Assembly: GCF_016925675.1 (NCBI RefSeq)
Contig: NZ_CP070506.1
Span: 494,501-558,500 of the forward strand
Origin: Pseudomonas hygromyciniae
GTDB taxonomy: Bacteria; Pseudomonadota; Gammaproteobacteria; Pseudomonadales; Pseudomonadaceae
DNA: 64,000 bases
Direction: 5' to 3'
Shown: positions 1-8,876 of the stretch, one piece after another
How positions within the stretch are numbered: position 1 is the first letter of the stretch
How the letters are laid out: each line of letters starts with the position of its first letter
The notes under the pieces: generated by a model
Database searches by the model: none
What the model was told of the DNA's origin: nothing
The model's input: only the letters and a program-made list of their open reading frames with translations
Made by a program: the position numbers and the translations under genes

Positions 1-1955
1 GCGAGGAGGCAATCAGCCAGCCTTATCGTTTTGATGTTGAACTGGTCGGCGAGCAGCCGGACCTGGATCTGGAAAACCTATTGCACCGCCAAGCCTTTCT
101 CGCCTTCGATGCGTTGGGCCACGGCATTCACGGGCAAATCCAGAGCGTTGCGCAAGGTGACTCGGGGCGGCGCCTGACCCGCTATCAATTGAGCCTGGTG
201 CCGCAACTGGCTTACCTGCAACACAGTGCCCAGCAACGTATTTTCCAGCACAAGACGGTGCCGCAGATCATCAGCCTGGTGCTTGAAGGGCAGGGCATCC
301 AACGCGATGCCTTTGAATGGCGGCTGGGCACGACCTATCCCGAACGTGAGTACTGCGTGCAGTTCGATGAGAGCGATCTGGCGTTTATCCAGCGGCTGTG
401 TGCCGAACTGGGGATTCACTTTCACTTTCAGCATTCGCCGGACGGGCATCTGCTGGTGTTCGGCGATGATCAGACGGTATTCGCCCAGGCAGACCAGCCG
501 ACAGGCTATGCGCCGGGCTCGGGGATGGTTGCGGCGGTGCCCGTGATCAAGCGTTTCAGCGTGCGTCTGGAGGCGCGGACCACCGGGGTCAACCTGCGCG
601 ACTATGATTTTCGCAAGCCGCGCCTGACGCTGGAAAGCACTGCCCTTGGCGAGCAACTGCCGGCGTTGGAGGTCCAGGGCTATCCCGGGCATTTCACCGA
701 CCGTGGCCATGGCAAGCACCTGGCGCAGCGGGCGTTGGAGCGTTACCGCAGCGACCAGCGGCAGGCCCGGGGTGAGGGCGACCAGGCGGCGTTGGTCAGC
801 GGGCAGTTCCTCACGCTGGCCGACCATCCGCGTCAGGAATGGAATGGCCTGTGGCTGGTGACGCGGGTGATCCACCAGGGCCGGCAACCGCAAGTGCTGG
901 AGGAATCCGTGGGCGCGGTGGATGAGCAGGGGTACCGCAACGAGTTTTTTGCCACGCCCTGGGATGTGCCGTTTCGCCCGCCGCTGCCTGAGGCCAGGGT
1001 ACCGATTGCCGGTTATCAGAACGCCGTGGTCACTGGGCCCGTGGACAGCGAAATCCATTGCGACGAGTTTGGCCGGGTCAAGGTCCAACTGGCTTGGGAT
1101 CGCCACGGCCAATCCGGCGAACATTCCAGCTGCTGGCTGCGGGTCGCCAGCGCCTGGGCCCATGAGCACTACGGCAGCGTGGTGATTCCGCGGGTGGGCA
1201 TGGAAGTGCTGGTGGGCTTCGTCAACGGTGATATCGACATGCCGCTGGTGGTGGGTTGCCTGGCCAACGGCGCGACGCCGGTGCCCCTCGACCTGCCGGC
1301 GGACAAGACCCGCAGTATCTTCCGCAGCCAGAGCAGCCCGGGGGGTGGCGGCTATAACGAGCTGCGCATCGAAGACCGTAAGGGCGCCGAGCAGATCTAT
1401 CTGCGTGCCCAGCGTGACTGGACCCAGCACGTGCTCCACGATTTGCGCCTGCAGGTGGATCACCAGCGCCATGTGCAGGTAAGCGGCGAGTCGCACCACG
1501 AGTTGCACGGCCAAGAGCAGCGGATTACCCACGGCGACCGGCTGACGGAAGTGAAGCAGGACGATCATCTGGTGATCGCTGGGCAGCAGCAGGTGCAGGT
1601 GGCGCGCTACTCGTTGCAGGCGGGCCAGCAGATCAGCCTTGGCGCGGGCCAGCAAATGGTGGTCGATGGTGGTGCCAGCCTGACGCTGCAGGCTGGTGGG
1701 CAATGGCTGACCCTGTCGGCTGGGGGGATTTTCAGCAGTACGCCGATCCAGTTGGGCGGCGCACCGTCGGCGGCTGCAGCGTCATCACCTTTGCGCCCGG
1801 GTGTTCAGGAAACCCTGCTGGCGGCGTTGGCCGCGCCGTTGAGTGCCGCACAAGTGTTCAGTTTCAAGCGCAGTGCGCCATTCTGCGAGGAGTGTGAGCG
1901 CTGCAAGCAGGGCGTCTGCGACACCCCTCGGCATCGAGCCGGAGGCCTGCAATGA
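1..1955 (+). CDS. vgrG: Type VI secretion tip protein VgrG (5' end outside window)
   Basis: Partial: the frame is open from base 3 with no start, so the gene begins upstream; about 650 codons are visible. VgrG trimers cap the Hcp tube of the type VI secretion system and carry effectors across the target envelope. The visible part has the gp27-like region, the OB-fold gp5-like region (around CDEFGRVKVQLAWDRHGQ and SWLRVASAWA-like residues), the PRVGMEVLVGFVNGD signature, then a DUF2345-type beta-helix rich in QQ/LTLQAGG repeats. It ends in a cysteine-rich tail (CEECERCKQGVC) with no added effector domain. It overlaps the DUF4123 adaptor gene by ATGA, so the two are coupled. Family assignment is firm; which T6SS it serves cannot be told. 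Confidence 0.95.
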   Translation, partial: EEAISQPYRFDVELVGEQPDLDLENLLHRQAFLAFDALGHGIHGQIQSVAQGDSGRRLTRYQLSLVPQLAYLQHSAQQRIFQHKTVPQIISLVLEGQGIQRDAFEWRLGTTYPEREYCVQFDESDLAFIQRLCAELGIHFHFQHSPDGHLLVFGDDQTVFAQADQPTGYAPGSGMVAAVPVIKRFSVRLEARTTGVNLRDYDFRKPRLTLESTALGEQLPALEVQGYPGHFTDRGHGKHLAQRALERYRSDQRQARGEGDQAALVSGQFLTLADHPRQEWNGLWLVTRVIHQGRQPQVLEESVGAVDEQGYRNEFFATPWDVPFRPPLPEARVPIAGYQNAVVTGPVDSEIHCDEFGRVKVQLAWDRHGQSGEHSSCWLRVASAWAHEHYGSVVIPRVGMEVLVGFVNGDIDMPLVVGCLANGATPVPLDLPADKTRSIFRSQSSPGGGGYNELRIEDRKGAEQIYLRAQRDWTQHVLHDLRLQVDHQRHVQVSGESHHELHGQEQRITHGDRLTEVKQDDHLVIAGQQQVQVARYSLQAGQQISLGAGQQMVVDGGASLTLQAGGQWLTLSAGGIFSSTPIQLGGAPSAAAASSPLRPGVQETLLAALAAPLSAAQVFSFKRSAPFCEECERCKQGVCDTPRHRAGGLQ

Positions 1956-2665
1956 TGACTCCGCGCGAATGGCTGGCCCAGGAGCCGCTGCAGGACGGCG
2001 AGCAGGTGTTTGTCATCCTGGCCAGCACCAGTGATTGCCAACCGGTGGCGGCCTGGCGCCAGGCGGATGGCGGGCCGCTGAGCCCGGTGTGGGCCGGCAG
2101 CGAGTACGGCGCTTGGGGTGAGGTGATGCCCTATGTGGCGTTGGTCAGCGACAGCAGTGGGTTTCTCGACTGGGCGGCGCAATGTACCGCTACCGATTGG
2201 GGCTGGCTGGCCGTGTCCTCCAGCCCGCTCGCCACGGTGGTCGAACATCTCGCGAGCCTGACCAAGGTGCGGTTGCCCGAGGGGCAAGAGGTGTTCTTTC
2301 GTTTCTGGGATGGCGGCTATCTGCTGCCGATCCTGCAAACGCTGGGGGCTGGGGCGGCGGAAGTCATTCCAGTGTTTCGCCGCTACTGGCTCAATGGGCA
2401 GCCTCAGCAAGTGCCGGCCAGGGTGGCGGGGGCGGCGAGGCAAAGCCCGTGGTGGGATGTGCCGGCCACCCTGCTCAAGCAGCTTGGCGAGCAGTCCAGC
2501 GTGACCCTGGTGGACAACCTGCTGCAATGGCTGGCCCAAGAGCACCCCGACCTGCACGACGCCTACGCACCCGCGACCTTGAAGCACAAGGTCGCGTATT
2601 TTGTGCGCCAGCCCTACGCCGCAGACCAGGCATTGGTTGCCTACCTGGCCGGCGAGCGGGGTTGA
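1952..2665 (+). CDS. DUF4123-domain T6SS effector adaptor (Tap/TEC type)
   Basis: A 237-residue protein starting inside the vgrG stop codon (ATGA overlap), which fixes the start. DUF4123 proteins are chaperone/adaptors that load a specific effector onto the cognate VgrG tip. The sequence fits: N-terminal hydrophobic strand (VFVILASTSD), a WGWLAVSSS segment, then the family's FRFWDGGYLLPIL motif (about residues 114-126) and a C-terminal helical part. Normally the cargo effector and immunity genes follow directly. Here the stop codon is one base from the stop of the convergent metY, so there is no room for cargo. Good confidence for the family, none for the cargo. Confidence 0.88.
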   Translation: MMTPREWLAQEPLQDGEQVFVILASTSDCQPVAAWRQADGGPLSPVWAGSEYGAWGEVMPYVALVSDSSGFLDWAAQCTATDWGWLAVSSSPLATVVEHLASLTKVRLPEGQEVFFRFWDGGYLLPILQTLGAGAAEVIPVFRRYWLNGQPQQVPARVAGAARQSPWWDVPATLLKQLGEQSSVTLVDNLLQWLAQEHPDLHDAYAPATLKHKVAYFVRQPYAADQALVAYLAGERG

Positions 2666-2666
2666 A

Positions 2667-3935
2667 TCAGGCGTTCAAGGATTGCTGCAAGTCATCGAGC
2701 AGGTCTTCAATCGCCTCGATGCCTACCGACAGACGGATCATCTCCGGACGCACACCGGCCTTGGCTTGCTCTTGTGTATTCATCTGCCGGTGAGTGGTGG
2801 AGGCCGGATGGCAGGCCAGGGATTTGGCATCGCCGATATTCACCAGGCGTTTGAAGATTTGCAGCGCATCGTAGAAGCGCACCCCGGCTTCATAGCCGCC
2901 TTTGAGGCCAAAGGACAGGATCGCCGAGGGCTTGCCCTGCATGTATTTTTGCGCCAGATGATGGTGGGGGTGATCTGGCAGGCCGGCGTAGCTGACCCAC
3001 TCCACCTGTTCGTGGGCCTGCAAGAACTGCGCGACTTTCAGCGCGTTTTCGGTGTGGCGCTCCATGCGCAGGGCCAGGGTTTCCAGACCTTGCAGCAACA
3101 GGAAGGCGTTCATCGGCGCCAAGGCCGCGCCAGTATTGCGCAGTGGCACGGTGCGGGCCCGGGCGATAAAGGCCGCCGGGCCGAACTTTTCGGTGTAGAC
3201 CACGCCGTGGTAGGCCGGCTCCGGCTCATTGAGGCCGGGGAATTTTTGCGGGTAGTCGGTCCAGGGGAAGGTGCCGCTGTCGACAATTACCCCGCCCAGG
3301 GAATTGCCGTGGCCGCCGACATATTTGGTCAGGGAATGCACGACGATGTCCGCGCCAAACTGGATCGGCTTGCACAGGATCGGCGTGGCGACGGTGTTAT
3401 CCACCATCAGCGGTACGCCGCGGGCGTGGGCGGCGTCGGCCAGGGCCTGCAGGTCGACGATATTGCCGGCCGGGTTGCCGATGCTCTCGCAGTACACGAG
3501 CTTGGTGTTTTCGTCGATCAGTTCGGCGATGGCTTGGGCCGAGTCATCGCGGGCAAAGCGCACGTCAACGCCGAAGCTGGGCAGCAGGTGGGCGAACAGG
3601 GTGTAAGTGCCGCCGTACAGCTGTGGAGTGGAGACGATATTGTCGCCGGCGCGGGTCAGGGCCTGGATGGCATAGTGGATCGCCGCGCTGCCTGCCGACA
3701 CGGCCAGGGCCGCGATCCCGCCTTCCAGCGCCGCCATGCGCTGTTCCAGCACGTCATTGGTGGGGTTCATGATCCGCGTGTAGATATTGCCGGGCACGTC
3801 GAGGTTGAACAGGTCGGCGCCGTGCTGGGCGTTATCGAACTCGAAAGCGACGTTCTGGTAGATCGGTACGGCGACGGCCTTGGTGGTGGGGTCCGATTTG
3901 AAGCCGTGGTGCAGGGCGAGGGTGGCGTCTTTCAT
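2667..3935 (-). CDS. metY: O-acetylhomoserine aminocarboxypropyltransferase (homocysteine synthase)
   Basis: A 422-residue PLP enzyme of the Cys/Met metabolism family that makes homocysteine from an O-acylated homoserine and sulfide in cytosolic methionine synthesis. Visible marks: the YTRIMNPTNDVLEQRMAALEGG segment near residue 52, a typical cofactor-binding stretch, and the Schiff-base lysine in VVHSLTKYVGGHG at about residue 205. Length is typical of MetY and longer than cystathionine lyases. The start has a strong AAGGAGG 12 nt upstream. The gene is convergent with the DUF4123 gene (1-nt gap). The related activities in the family (O-acetylserine or O-succinylhomoserine sulfhydrylase) are alternatives, but the sequence is closest to MetY. 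Confidence 0.93.
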   Translation of the reverse strand: MKDATLALHHGFKSDPTTKAVAVPIYQNVAFEFDNAQHGADLFNLDVPGNIYTRIMNPTNDVLEQRMAALEGGIAALAVSAGSAAIHYAIQALTRAGDNIVSTPQLYGGTYTLFAHLLPSFGVDVRFARDDSAQAIAELIDENTKLVYCESIGNPAGNIVDLQALADAAHARGVPLMVDNTVATPILCKPIQFGADIVVHSLTKYVGGHGNSLGGVIVDSGTFPWTDYPQKFPGLNEPEPAYHGVVYTEKFGPAAFIARARTVPLRNTGAALAPMNAFLLLQGLETLALRMERHTENALKVAQFLQAHEQVEWVSYAGLPDHPHHHLAQKYMQGKPSAILSFGLKGGYEAGVRFYDALQIFKRLVNIGDAKSLACHPASTTHRQMNTQEQAKAGVRPEMIRLSVGIEAIEDLLDDLQQSLNA

Positions 3936-3983
3936 GATGCTGTTTGACCTCCTTGGATTGCATGGGCAGCCCCGGACAATGGG

Positions 3984-4066
3984 GGTGCTGGCTTGCCGGC
4001 GATAGCGTCACCGCGGCGTATGGGTAATACCCCGTCGCCTGCATCGCGGGCAAGCCCGCTCCCACA
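3984..4066. repeat. REP pair (diverged left copy)
   Basis: Between metY and rlmJ. The right half ends in a clear inverted REP core (ATCGCGGGCAAGCCCGCTCC). The left half (GCTGGCTTGCCGGCGAT) is a decayed partner. The two can fold back around a 40-nt middle. The rest of the 251-nt metY-rlmJ gap holds the divergent promoters, which I could not place. Confidence 0.75.
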
Positions 4067-4186
4067 TAACCGGCTAGAACGTTTTCGGTGCGTGCCCTAC
4101 GTTTGTGGCATAAGCACCGCCTGGCATGCGGCCCTGCACCTTTGCCCGCGTAAAAGGTAAACTTCGCCCCCTGCGCAGGAGCAACC

Positions 4187-5023
4187 ATGAATTATCGTCA
4201 CGCCTTTCACGCCGGCAACCACGCCGATGTCTTCAAACACCTGACCTTGACCCGCCTCATCGCCCTGATGTCGCGCAAGGAGCAGCCGTTTGCCTATCTC
4301 GACACCCACGCCGGGATCGGTCTGTACGACCTGCAAGGCGACCAGGCCAATCGCACCGGTGAATACCTGGAAGGCATCGCCCGTCTTTGGGGCGAGGAGG
4401 ACCTGCCAGCGCTGACTGCTGACTACATGCGGGTGCTGCACGAGATGAACCCGGACGGCCAATTGCGCTATTACCCAGGTTCGCCGGAACTGGCGCGGCG
4501 CCTGACCCGGCCACAGGACCGCGTGTTGCTCAACGAAAAACACCCGGAAGACGGCGTGCTGCTCAAAGACAACATGAAGGGCGACCGCCGCGTGAAGGTC
4601 CATCTGGGCGAGGGCTGGCATGTGCCACGGGCCTTGCTGCCGGTGCCGGAAAAGCGTGCCTTGATGCTGATCGACCCGCCGTTCGAGAAGCTCGATGAGA
4701 TGCAGCGCTGCGCCGCCTCCCTCAAGGAAGCCGTGGGCCGCATGCGTCAGACGGTCGCCGCAATCTGGTACCCCGTGAAAGACCAGCGCATGCTGCGCCG
4801 CTTCTATCAGGACCTGGCCGGCACCGGCGCGCCAAAGCTGCTGCGCGTGGAATTGCTGGTGCATCCGCTGGACACCCCCAACACCCTGACCGGCTCGGGC
4901 CTGGCGATTGCCAACCCGCCGTGGGGGTTGGAGGAGGAGTTGCGTGAGTTGCTGCCGTGGCTGTCGAAGAAGCTGGGGCAGACCCAGGGTGGGTGGCAGA
5001 TGGATTGGCTGATCGCCGAATAA
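4187..5023 (+). CDS. rlmJ: 23S rRNA (adenine2030-N6)-methyltransferase RlmJ
   Basis: A 278-residue SAM-dependent methyltransferase that modifies A2030 of 23S rRNA. The N-terminus MNYRHAFHAGNHADVFKH is the family hallmark. SAM motif I is DTHAGIGLYD (about residues 40-49) and the catalytic adenine-N6 motif is IDPPFEKLDE (about residues 163-172). Length matches E. coli RlmJ (YhiR, about 280). AGGAGCAACC precedes the ATG. It is a single gene, flanked downstream by a REP pair. Confidence 0.95.
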   Translation: MNYRHAFHAGNHADVFKHLTLTRLIALMSRKEQPFAYLDTHAGIGLYDLQGDQANRTGEYLEGIARLWGEEDLPALTADYMRVLHEMNPDGQLRYYPGSPELARRLTRPQDRVLLNEKHPEDGVLLKDNMKGDRRVKVHLGEGWHVPRALLPVPEKRALMLIDPPFEKLDEMQRCAASLKEAVGRMRQTVAAIWYPVKDQRMLRRFYQDLAGTGAPKLLRVELLVHPLDTPNTLTGSGLAIANPPWGLEEELRELLPWLSKKLGQTQGGWQMDWLIAE

Positions 5024-5049
5024 CGGCATCAAGTCGGTCACAGAACAAA

Positions 5050-5140
5050 TGTGGGAGCGGGCTTGCTCGCGAAAGCGGTGTATCAGTCGCCATATTCTCT
5101 GACTGACACACCGCTTTCGCGAGCAAGCCCGCTCCCACAT
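5050..5140. repeat. REP doublet (inverted pair)
   Basis: Near-perfect inverted pair: TGTGGGAGCGGGCTTGCTCG leads on the left and its reverse complement closes on the right, with inner arms AAGCGGTG/CACCGCTTT also pairing. It fills the gap between the convergent rlmJ and msrA and ends 2 nt from the msrA stop. It may also act as a transcript 3'-end hairpin for both genes. Confidence 0.9.
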
Positions 5141-5142
5141 TT

Positions 5143-5790
5143 TTAGATCGGGCAGGTCACGCCAGTCCCGCCAATCCCGCAGTAACCCTGGGGATTCTTC
5201 GCCAGGTACTGCTGGTGATAGGCCTCGGCGAAGTACACCGTCGGCGCCTGGTCGATTTCGGTGGTGATTTCCCCCAGGCCAGCCTTGGTCAGCTCTTGCT
5301 GGTAAGCCTGTGCACTGGCATTGGCAGCGGCCAGTTGCTCAGGGGTGGTGGCGTAGATCACCGAGCGATACTGGCTGCCGATATCATTGCCCTGGCGCAT
5401 GCCCTGGGTCGGGTTGTGCAGCTCCCAGAACATCTTCAACAGGTCTTCGTACTTGAGTTTGGCCTGGTCATACACCACCAGCACCACTTCGCTATGGCCG
5501 GTCAGGCCCGAGCAGACTTCTTCATAGGTCGGGTTGGGCGTGAAGCCGCCGGCGTAGCCGACCACTGTGCTGACTACACCATCGCGTTGCCAGAACTTGC
5601 GTTCGGCACCCCAGAAACAGCCCAGGCCAAAAATCGCAAAACCCACATCGTCCATGAACGGGCCCAGCAGCGGGTTACCGTTGACGAAGTGCGTCTCGGG
5701 CAGGTTCATCGGGGTTTCACGACCAGGCAGGGCTTGTTCGGCAGTAGGCAGCACGTTTTTATTCACCAGGATTTCCGAGCGCAAGACCAT
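5143..5790 (-). CDS. msrA: Peptide-methionine (S)-S-oxide reductase MsrA
   Basis: A 215-residue enzyme that reduces S-methionine sulfoxide in proteins and peptides with thioredoxin as electron donor. The catalytic cysteine lies in [14 protein letters not shown] (about residue 58). Resolving cysteines lie in the C-terminal [13 protein letters not shown] tail, as in three-cysteine MsrA proteins such as E. coli MsrA. The order msrA then dipA matches P. aeruginosa PA5018-PA5017. The start ATG at 5790 gives the usual Pseudomonas length. Confidence 0.96.
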   Translation of the reverse strand: MVLRSEILVNKNVLPTAEQALPGRETPMNLPETHFVNGNPLLGPFMDDVGFAIFGLGCFWGAERKFWQRDGVVSTVVGYAGGFTPNPTYEEVCSGLTGHSEVVLVVYDQAKLKYEDLLKMFWELHNPTQGMRQGNDIGSQYRSVIYATTPEQLAAANASAQAYQQELTKAGLGEITTEIDQAPTVYFAEAYHQQYLAKNPQGYCGIGGTGVTCPI

Positions 5791-5857
5791 GATCAGTCCT
5801 CTCGTCAGGTTGAGTTAACAGTTCAGACCACCAGTGTGCCCGAGTGTTACAGCGCTG

Positions 5858-8548
5858 TCAGGCGATTGGCCCGCGCGGATAGCGTTTGAGCTTGTCCAGC
5901 AACTCGGAGCCGGGGATTGGCCGGTCGAACAGGTAGCCCTGGCCGACGTCGCATCGATGGCGGCGCAGGAACGCCAGTTGCTCGGCGGTCTCGATGCCTT
6001 CGGCGACCACCTTGAGCTTGAGGTTGTGCGCCATGGCGATCACCGCCGAGGTGATTTCCATGTCGTCCTGGTTGTCCGGAATTTCATGGATAAAGCTGCG
6101 GTCGATCTTGATGATGTCGATGGGGAATTTCTTCAGGTAGCTCAGGGATGAGTAACCGGTGCCGAAATCATCCATGGCCAGGGTCAGGCCGAAGCTCTTC
6201 AACTGGTCCAGTTGCAGGCGCGTATCTTCGGTGGCCTCCAGCAGCAGGCCTTCGGTCAGCTCCAGCTCCAGCAGGTTGGCCGGCAGTTGTTCTTCCTTGA
6301 GGATGCTGGCGATGGAAGCCACCAGGTCCGGGTCGGAAAACTGCTTGGGCGACAGGTTGATCGCTACCTGCAGGTTGCCCATGCCGGCGGCGCTCAACTG
6401 CTTGCTCATGCGGCAGGCCTGGCGTGCGATCCATTTGCCGATGGGGATGATCAGGCCGGTCTCTTCGGCGACGCTGATGAACTGGTCGGGGCGGATCATG
6501 CCCTTTTCCGGGTGGTTCCAGCGCAGCAGCGCTTCCATGCCCAGCAGGCGCCCGCTGCGCAGGCACAGTTTGGGCTGGTAGAACACGTCCAGCTCGTTCT
6601 GGGTCAGGGCGCGGCGCAGGTTGTTTTCGACGAACAGTTTGTAACTGGCCTCGGCATTCAGGGCCTCGGTAAACACCTGCACCTGGTGCTTGCCATTGGC
6701 CTTGGCCTTGTGCAGCGCCAGGCCGGCGTTGCGCATCAGGGTCTGCGGGTCGCGGCCATGCAGCGGCGCGCAGGCCAGGCCTACAGAGCCGGTGACACTG
6801 ATCAACTGGTTGTCGACGAACATCGGCTTGTCGAGGGTCATTAACAACTGGCAGGCCATTTGTTGGCCGGCTTCAAGGTCGGCGTTGTCCAGCAGTACCG
6901 CAAATTCGTTACTGGCAAAGCGCGCCAGGCTGCCGCCGGCATTGAGGCTGTTGCGCAGGCGCCGGGCCAGGCTGATCAGCAGCTTGTCGCCGGTCTGGTG
7001 GCCGAGGCTGTCATTGATCCGCTTGAAGTTGTCGATGTCCACCAGCAGCAGGCTGATGGGCGCGTCGCTGTCCCGGGCGAAGCGCTCATCGAGGTTGCGG
7101 ATAAACGCCGGACGGTTGCCCAGATTGGTCAGGTTGTCGGTATAGGCCAGGCGCTCGATACGCTGCTGGGCGAGCTTGGTCTGGGTGATGTCTTCGTAGA
7201 TGCCGATGTAGTGGGTCAGTTCGCGGTTGTCGCCATAGACCTTGGAAATCGACAGCTGGCCCCAGTACGGTTCGAGGTTTTTACGCCGGCTCTTGAATTC
7301 GCCCTGCCAACTATTGCTTTTGGCCAGGCTGGAGGGCGCGTCGAACAACAGTTCGCTGAGGTTTTCCAGGGCCGGCAGTTGCGCCAGGCGATGGCCGTGG
7401 ACTTCTTCGGTGCTGTATTGGGTGATCGCGGTGAAGCTGGGGTTGACGTACTCCACCACGCCGTCGCAATTGACCAGCAGGAAGGCATTGGCACTTTGCT
7501 CCACCGCGCGCTGGAACAGGTGCAGGGCGCTGGTGGCGGTACGACGGTTGTGGTTGTTGATGACCTGGGCGAACTGATCGGCCAACTCGCCGGCAAAGGC
7601 GATCTCATCGGACAGCCAATCCCGAGTGCCCGTGCTTTGCTCCAGGCACAGCACGCCCACCACCTGACCATCGACACGGACACTGGCGTCGAGCATCGCG
7701 TGGATGTCCATGGGGCGCAGGCTTTCGACCATTTCCCGGGTGCGCGGGTCGCGCATCGCATTGCTGGCGTCGATGGCACGGCTGCTGTGCAGGGCTTCGA
7801 GGTAGTCCGGGAAGCCGCTGGCATCGATCGGCGCTGGCATATGGTGCTGTTGGTCGGCGCGATGAAACGCAGAGATCGGCACCAGTTGCTGGCCTTCGAG
7901 GTTCCAGATGCTGGCGCAGTCGATCTGGTAGATATCACAGGCGCTGCGGGTGATCAGTTCGGCGGCTTCTTGCAGCGAATTGGTGGTGCTGTAGCGCTGG
8001 CGGGCCAGCAGCAGGATCAGTTCCTGCTGGGCGCGCACCCGCTCCAGGTGTTGCAACTGCTCCTGTTGTGCGCGCTGGTTGAGCTCCAGGGCGATCTGCA
8101 GGCGGCTGTTCTGGTCTTCCAGGTCGGCGGCGGGCATCGGTGCCAGGTTACTGAACAAACCGTCTACCACCATCAGGTAGCCGCGCAGCAAGTGACGATT
8201 GTGTTGCTTGTAGGCCTCGCCCACCTCCAGCAGGCTCAGCGGGCCGTCGTTGGTGTGCAGGGTGTAGCGCACCAAGTAATGGGGGCTGGCGGTCAGTTGT
8301 TGCTGGATCGCATCATGCAACTGGTAACGTGCCTGGGGTTCCATCAGGCTGGCATAGGGCGAGCCGATCAGCGAGCACAGCTCTACCGCGGGCAAGCCGA
8401 ATTGGCGTTCACAATTGGGATCGAGGTACAGCAGCGCCCAGCTAGCCTCATTAAGCCGTTCGAAACGCAGCATACCGAGGCGCGAAGGCACCGGTAATTG
8501 CGTCACTACCTCGGCCGCCGTTCGGGCGACATCGGGTTGGCTTTTCAT
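5858..8548 (-). CDS. dipA: Cyclic-di-GMP phosphodiesterase DipA (PAS-GAF-PAS-GGDEF-EAL)
   Basis: An 896-residue cytosolic sensor enzyme. Order: N-terminal PAS-like domain (about 20-130), short coiled region, GAF (about 175-335), PAS (about 345-460), GGDEF (about 470-625) and EAL (about 640-890). The GGDEF signature is degenerate (ASNEF in RFASNEFAVLL), so it should not make c-di-GMP. The EAL domain keeps EALLRW, NLSPKQF, ELTEG, DDFGTGYSSL, KIDRSF, EGIE and QGY, so it should be an active phosphodiesterase. Position beside msrA and aceF and the ASNEF motif match P. aeruginosa DipA/Pch (PA5017), known to be needed for biofilm dispersion. No transmembrane segments seen. Confidence 0.9.
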   Translation of the reverse strand: MKSQPDVARTAAEVVTQLPVPSRLGMLRFERLNEASWALLYLDPNCERQFGLPAVELCSLIGSPYASLMEPQARYQLHDAIQQQLTASPHYLVRYTLHTNDGPLSLLEVGEAYKQHNRHLLRGYLMVVDGLFSNLAPMPAADLEDQNSRLQIALELNQRAQQEQLQHLERVRAQQELILLLARQRYSTTNSLQEAAELITRSACDIYQIDCASIWNLEGQQLVPISAFHRADQQHHMPAPIDASGFPDYLEALHSSRAIDASNAMRDPRTREMVESLRPMDIHAMLDASVRVDGQVVGVLCLEQSTGTRDWLSDEIAFAGELADQFAQVINNHNRRTATSALHLFQRAVEQSANAFLLVNCDGVVEYVNPSFTAITQYSTEEVHGHRLAQLPALENLSELLFDAPSSLAKSNSWQGEFKSRRKNLEPYWGQLSISKVYGDNRELTHYIGIYEDITQTKLAQQRIERLAYTDNLTNLGNRPAFIRNLDERFARDSDAPISLLLVDIDNFKRINDSLGHQTGDKLLISLARRLRNSLNAGGSLARFASNEFAVLLDNADLEAGQQMACQLLMTLDKPMFVDNQLISVTGSVGLACAPLHGRDPQTLMRNAGLALHKAKANGKHQVQVFTEALNAEASYKLFVENNLRRALTQNELDVFYQPKLCLRSGRLLGMEALLRWNHPEKGMIRPDQFISVAEETGLIIPIGKWIARQACRMSKQLSAAGMGNLQVAINLSPKQFSDPDLVASIASILKEEQLPANLLELELTEGLLLEATEDTRLQLDQLKSFGLTLAMDDFGTGYSSLSYLKKFPIDIIKIDRSFIHEIPDNQDDMEITSAVIAMAHNLKLKVVAEGIETAEQLAFLRRHRCDVGQGYLFDRPIPGSELLDKLKRYPRGPIA

Positions 8549-8736
8549 GGGGAAACTCGCTTGGAAAAATGCGCATCGCGCCGGGCTATCGCCCTCGTTA
8601 CTGCTGTCTGCGGCAAGGTTGCATCATGCAGAGCGGACTGACAAGAGAGGATGAAGGCTAAGTGCTATATGTGGGTTATCGGCCGCAGAGCGGTTTTCTA
8701 CAGTCGCAATGATGGACGGTTATCCTCCATGCCTTT

Positions 8737-8836
8737 TGTAGGAGCGAGCTTGCTCGCGAAAATCGTTAACGATAACGCGCCTGACCTGAATGAGTGTGGC
8801 GTCCTCGAGTTTTTCGCGAGCAAGCTCGCTCCTGCA
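8737..8836. repeat. REP doublet, GTAGGAGCGAGC class
   Basis: Left arm TGTAGGAGCGAGCTTGCTCG followed by CGAAAATCGTTAACG. The right arm is the reverse complement, ending GAGCAAGCTCGCTCCTGCA. It sits between dipA and the insertion sequence. The arm plus first 15 loop bases are nearly identical to the element at 41714-41813, so the two are recent sisters. Confidence 0.9.
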
Positions 8837-8862
8837 GAAGGGGCACGGGCAATTCAAACAGG

Positions 8863-8870
8863 CAAAAAAA
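8863..8870. repeat. 8-bp target-site duplication of the IS (left copy)
   Basis: CAAAAAAA directly abuts the left inverted repeat at 8871. The identical 8 bases follow the right inverted repeat at 10179-10186. Eight-bp duplications are the ISL3-family norm. Confidence 0.9.
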
Positions 8871-8876
8871 GGTTCT

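Noticed and set aside
2601..3947. 448-codon open frame antisense to metY
   Set aside because: Shadow of a firm gene.
4722..5140. ORFs starting in the REP after rlmJ (MWERACSRK, MGAGLLAKA)
   Set aside because: Classic false peptides encoded by REP palindromes.
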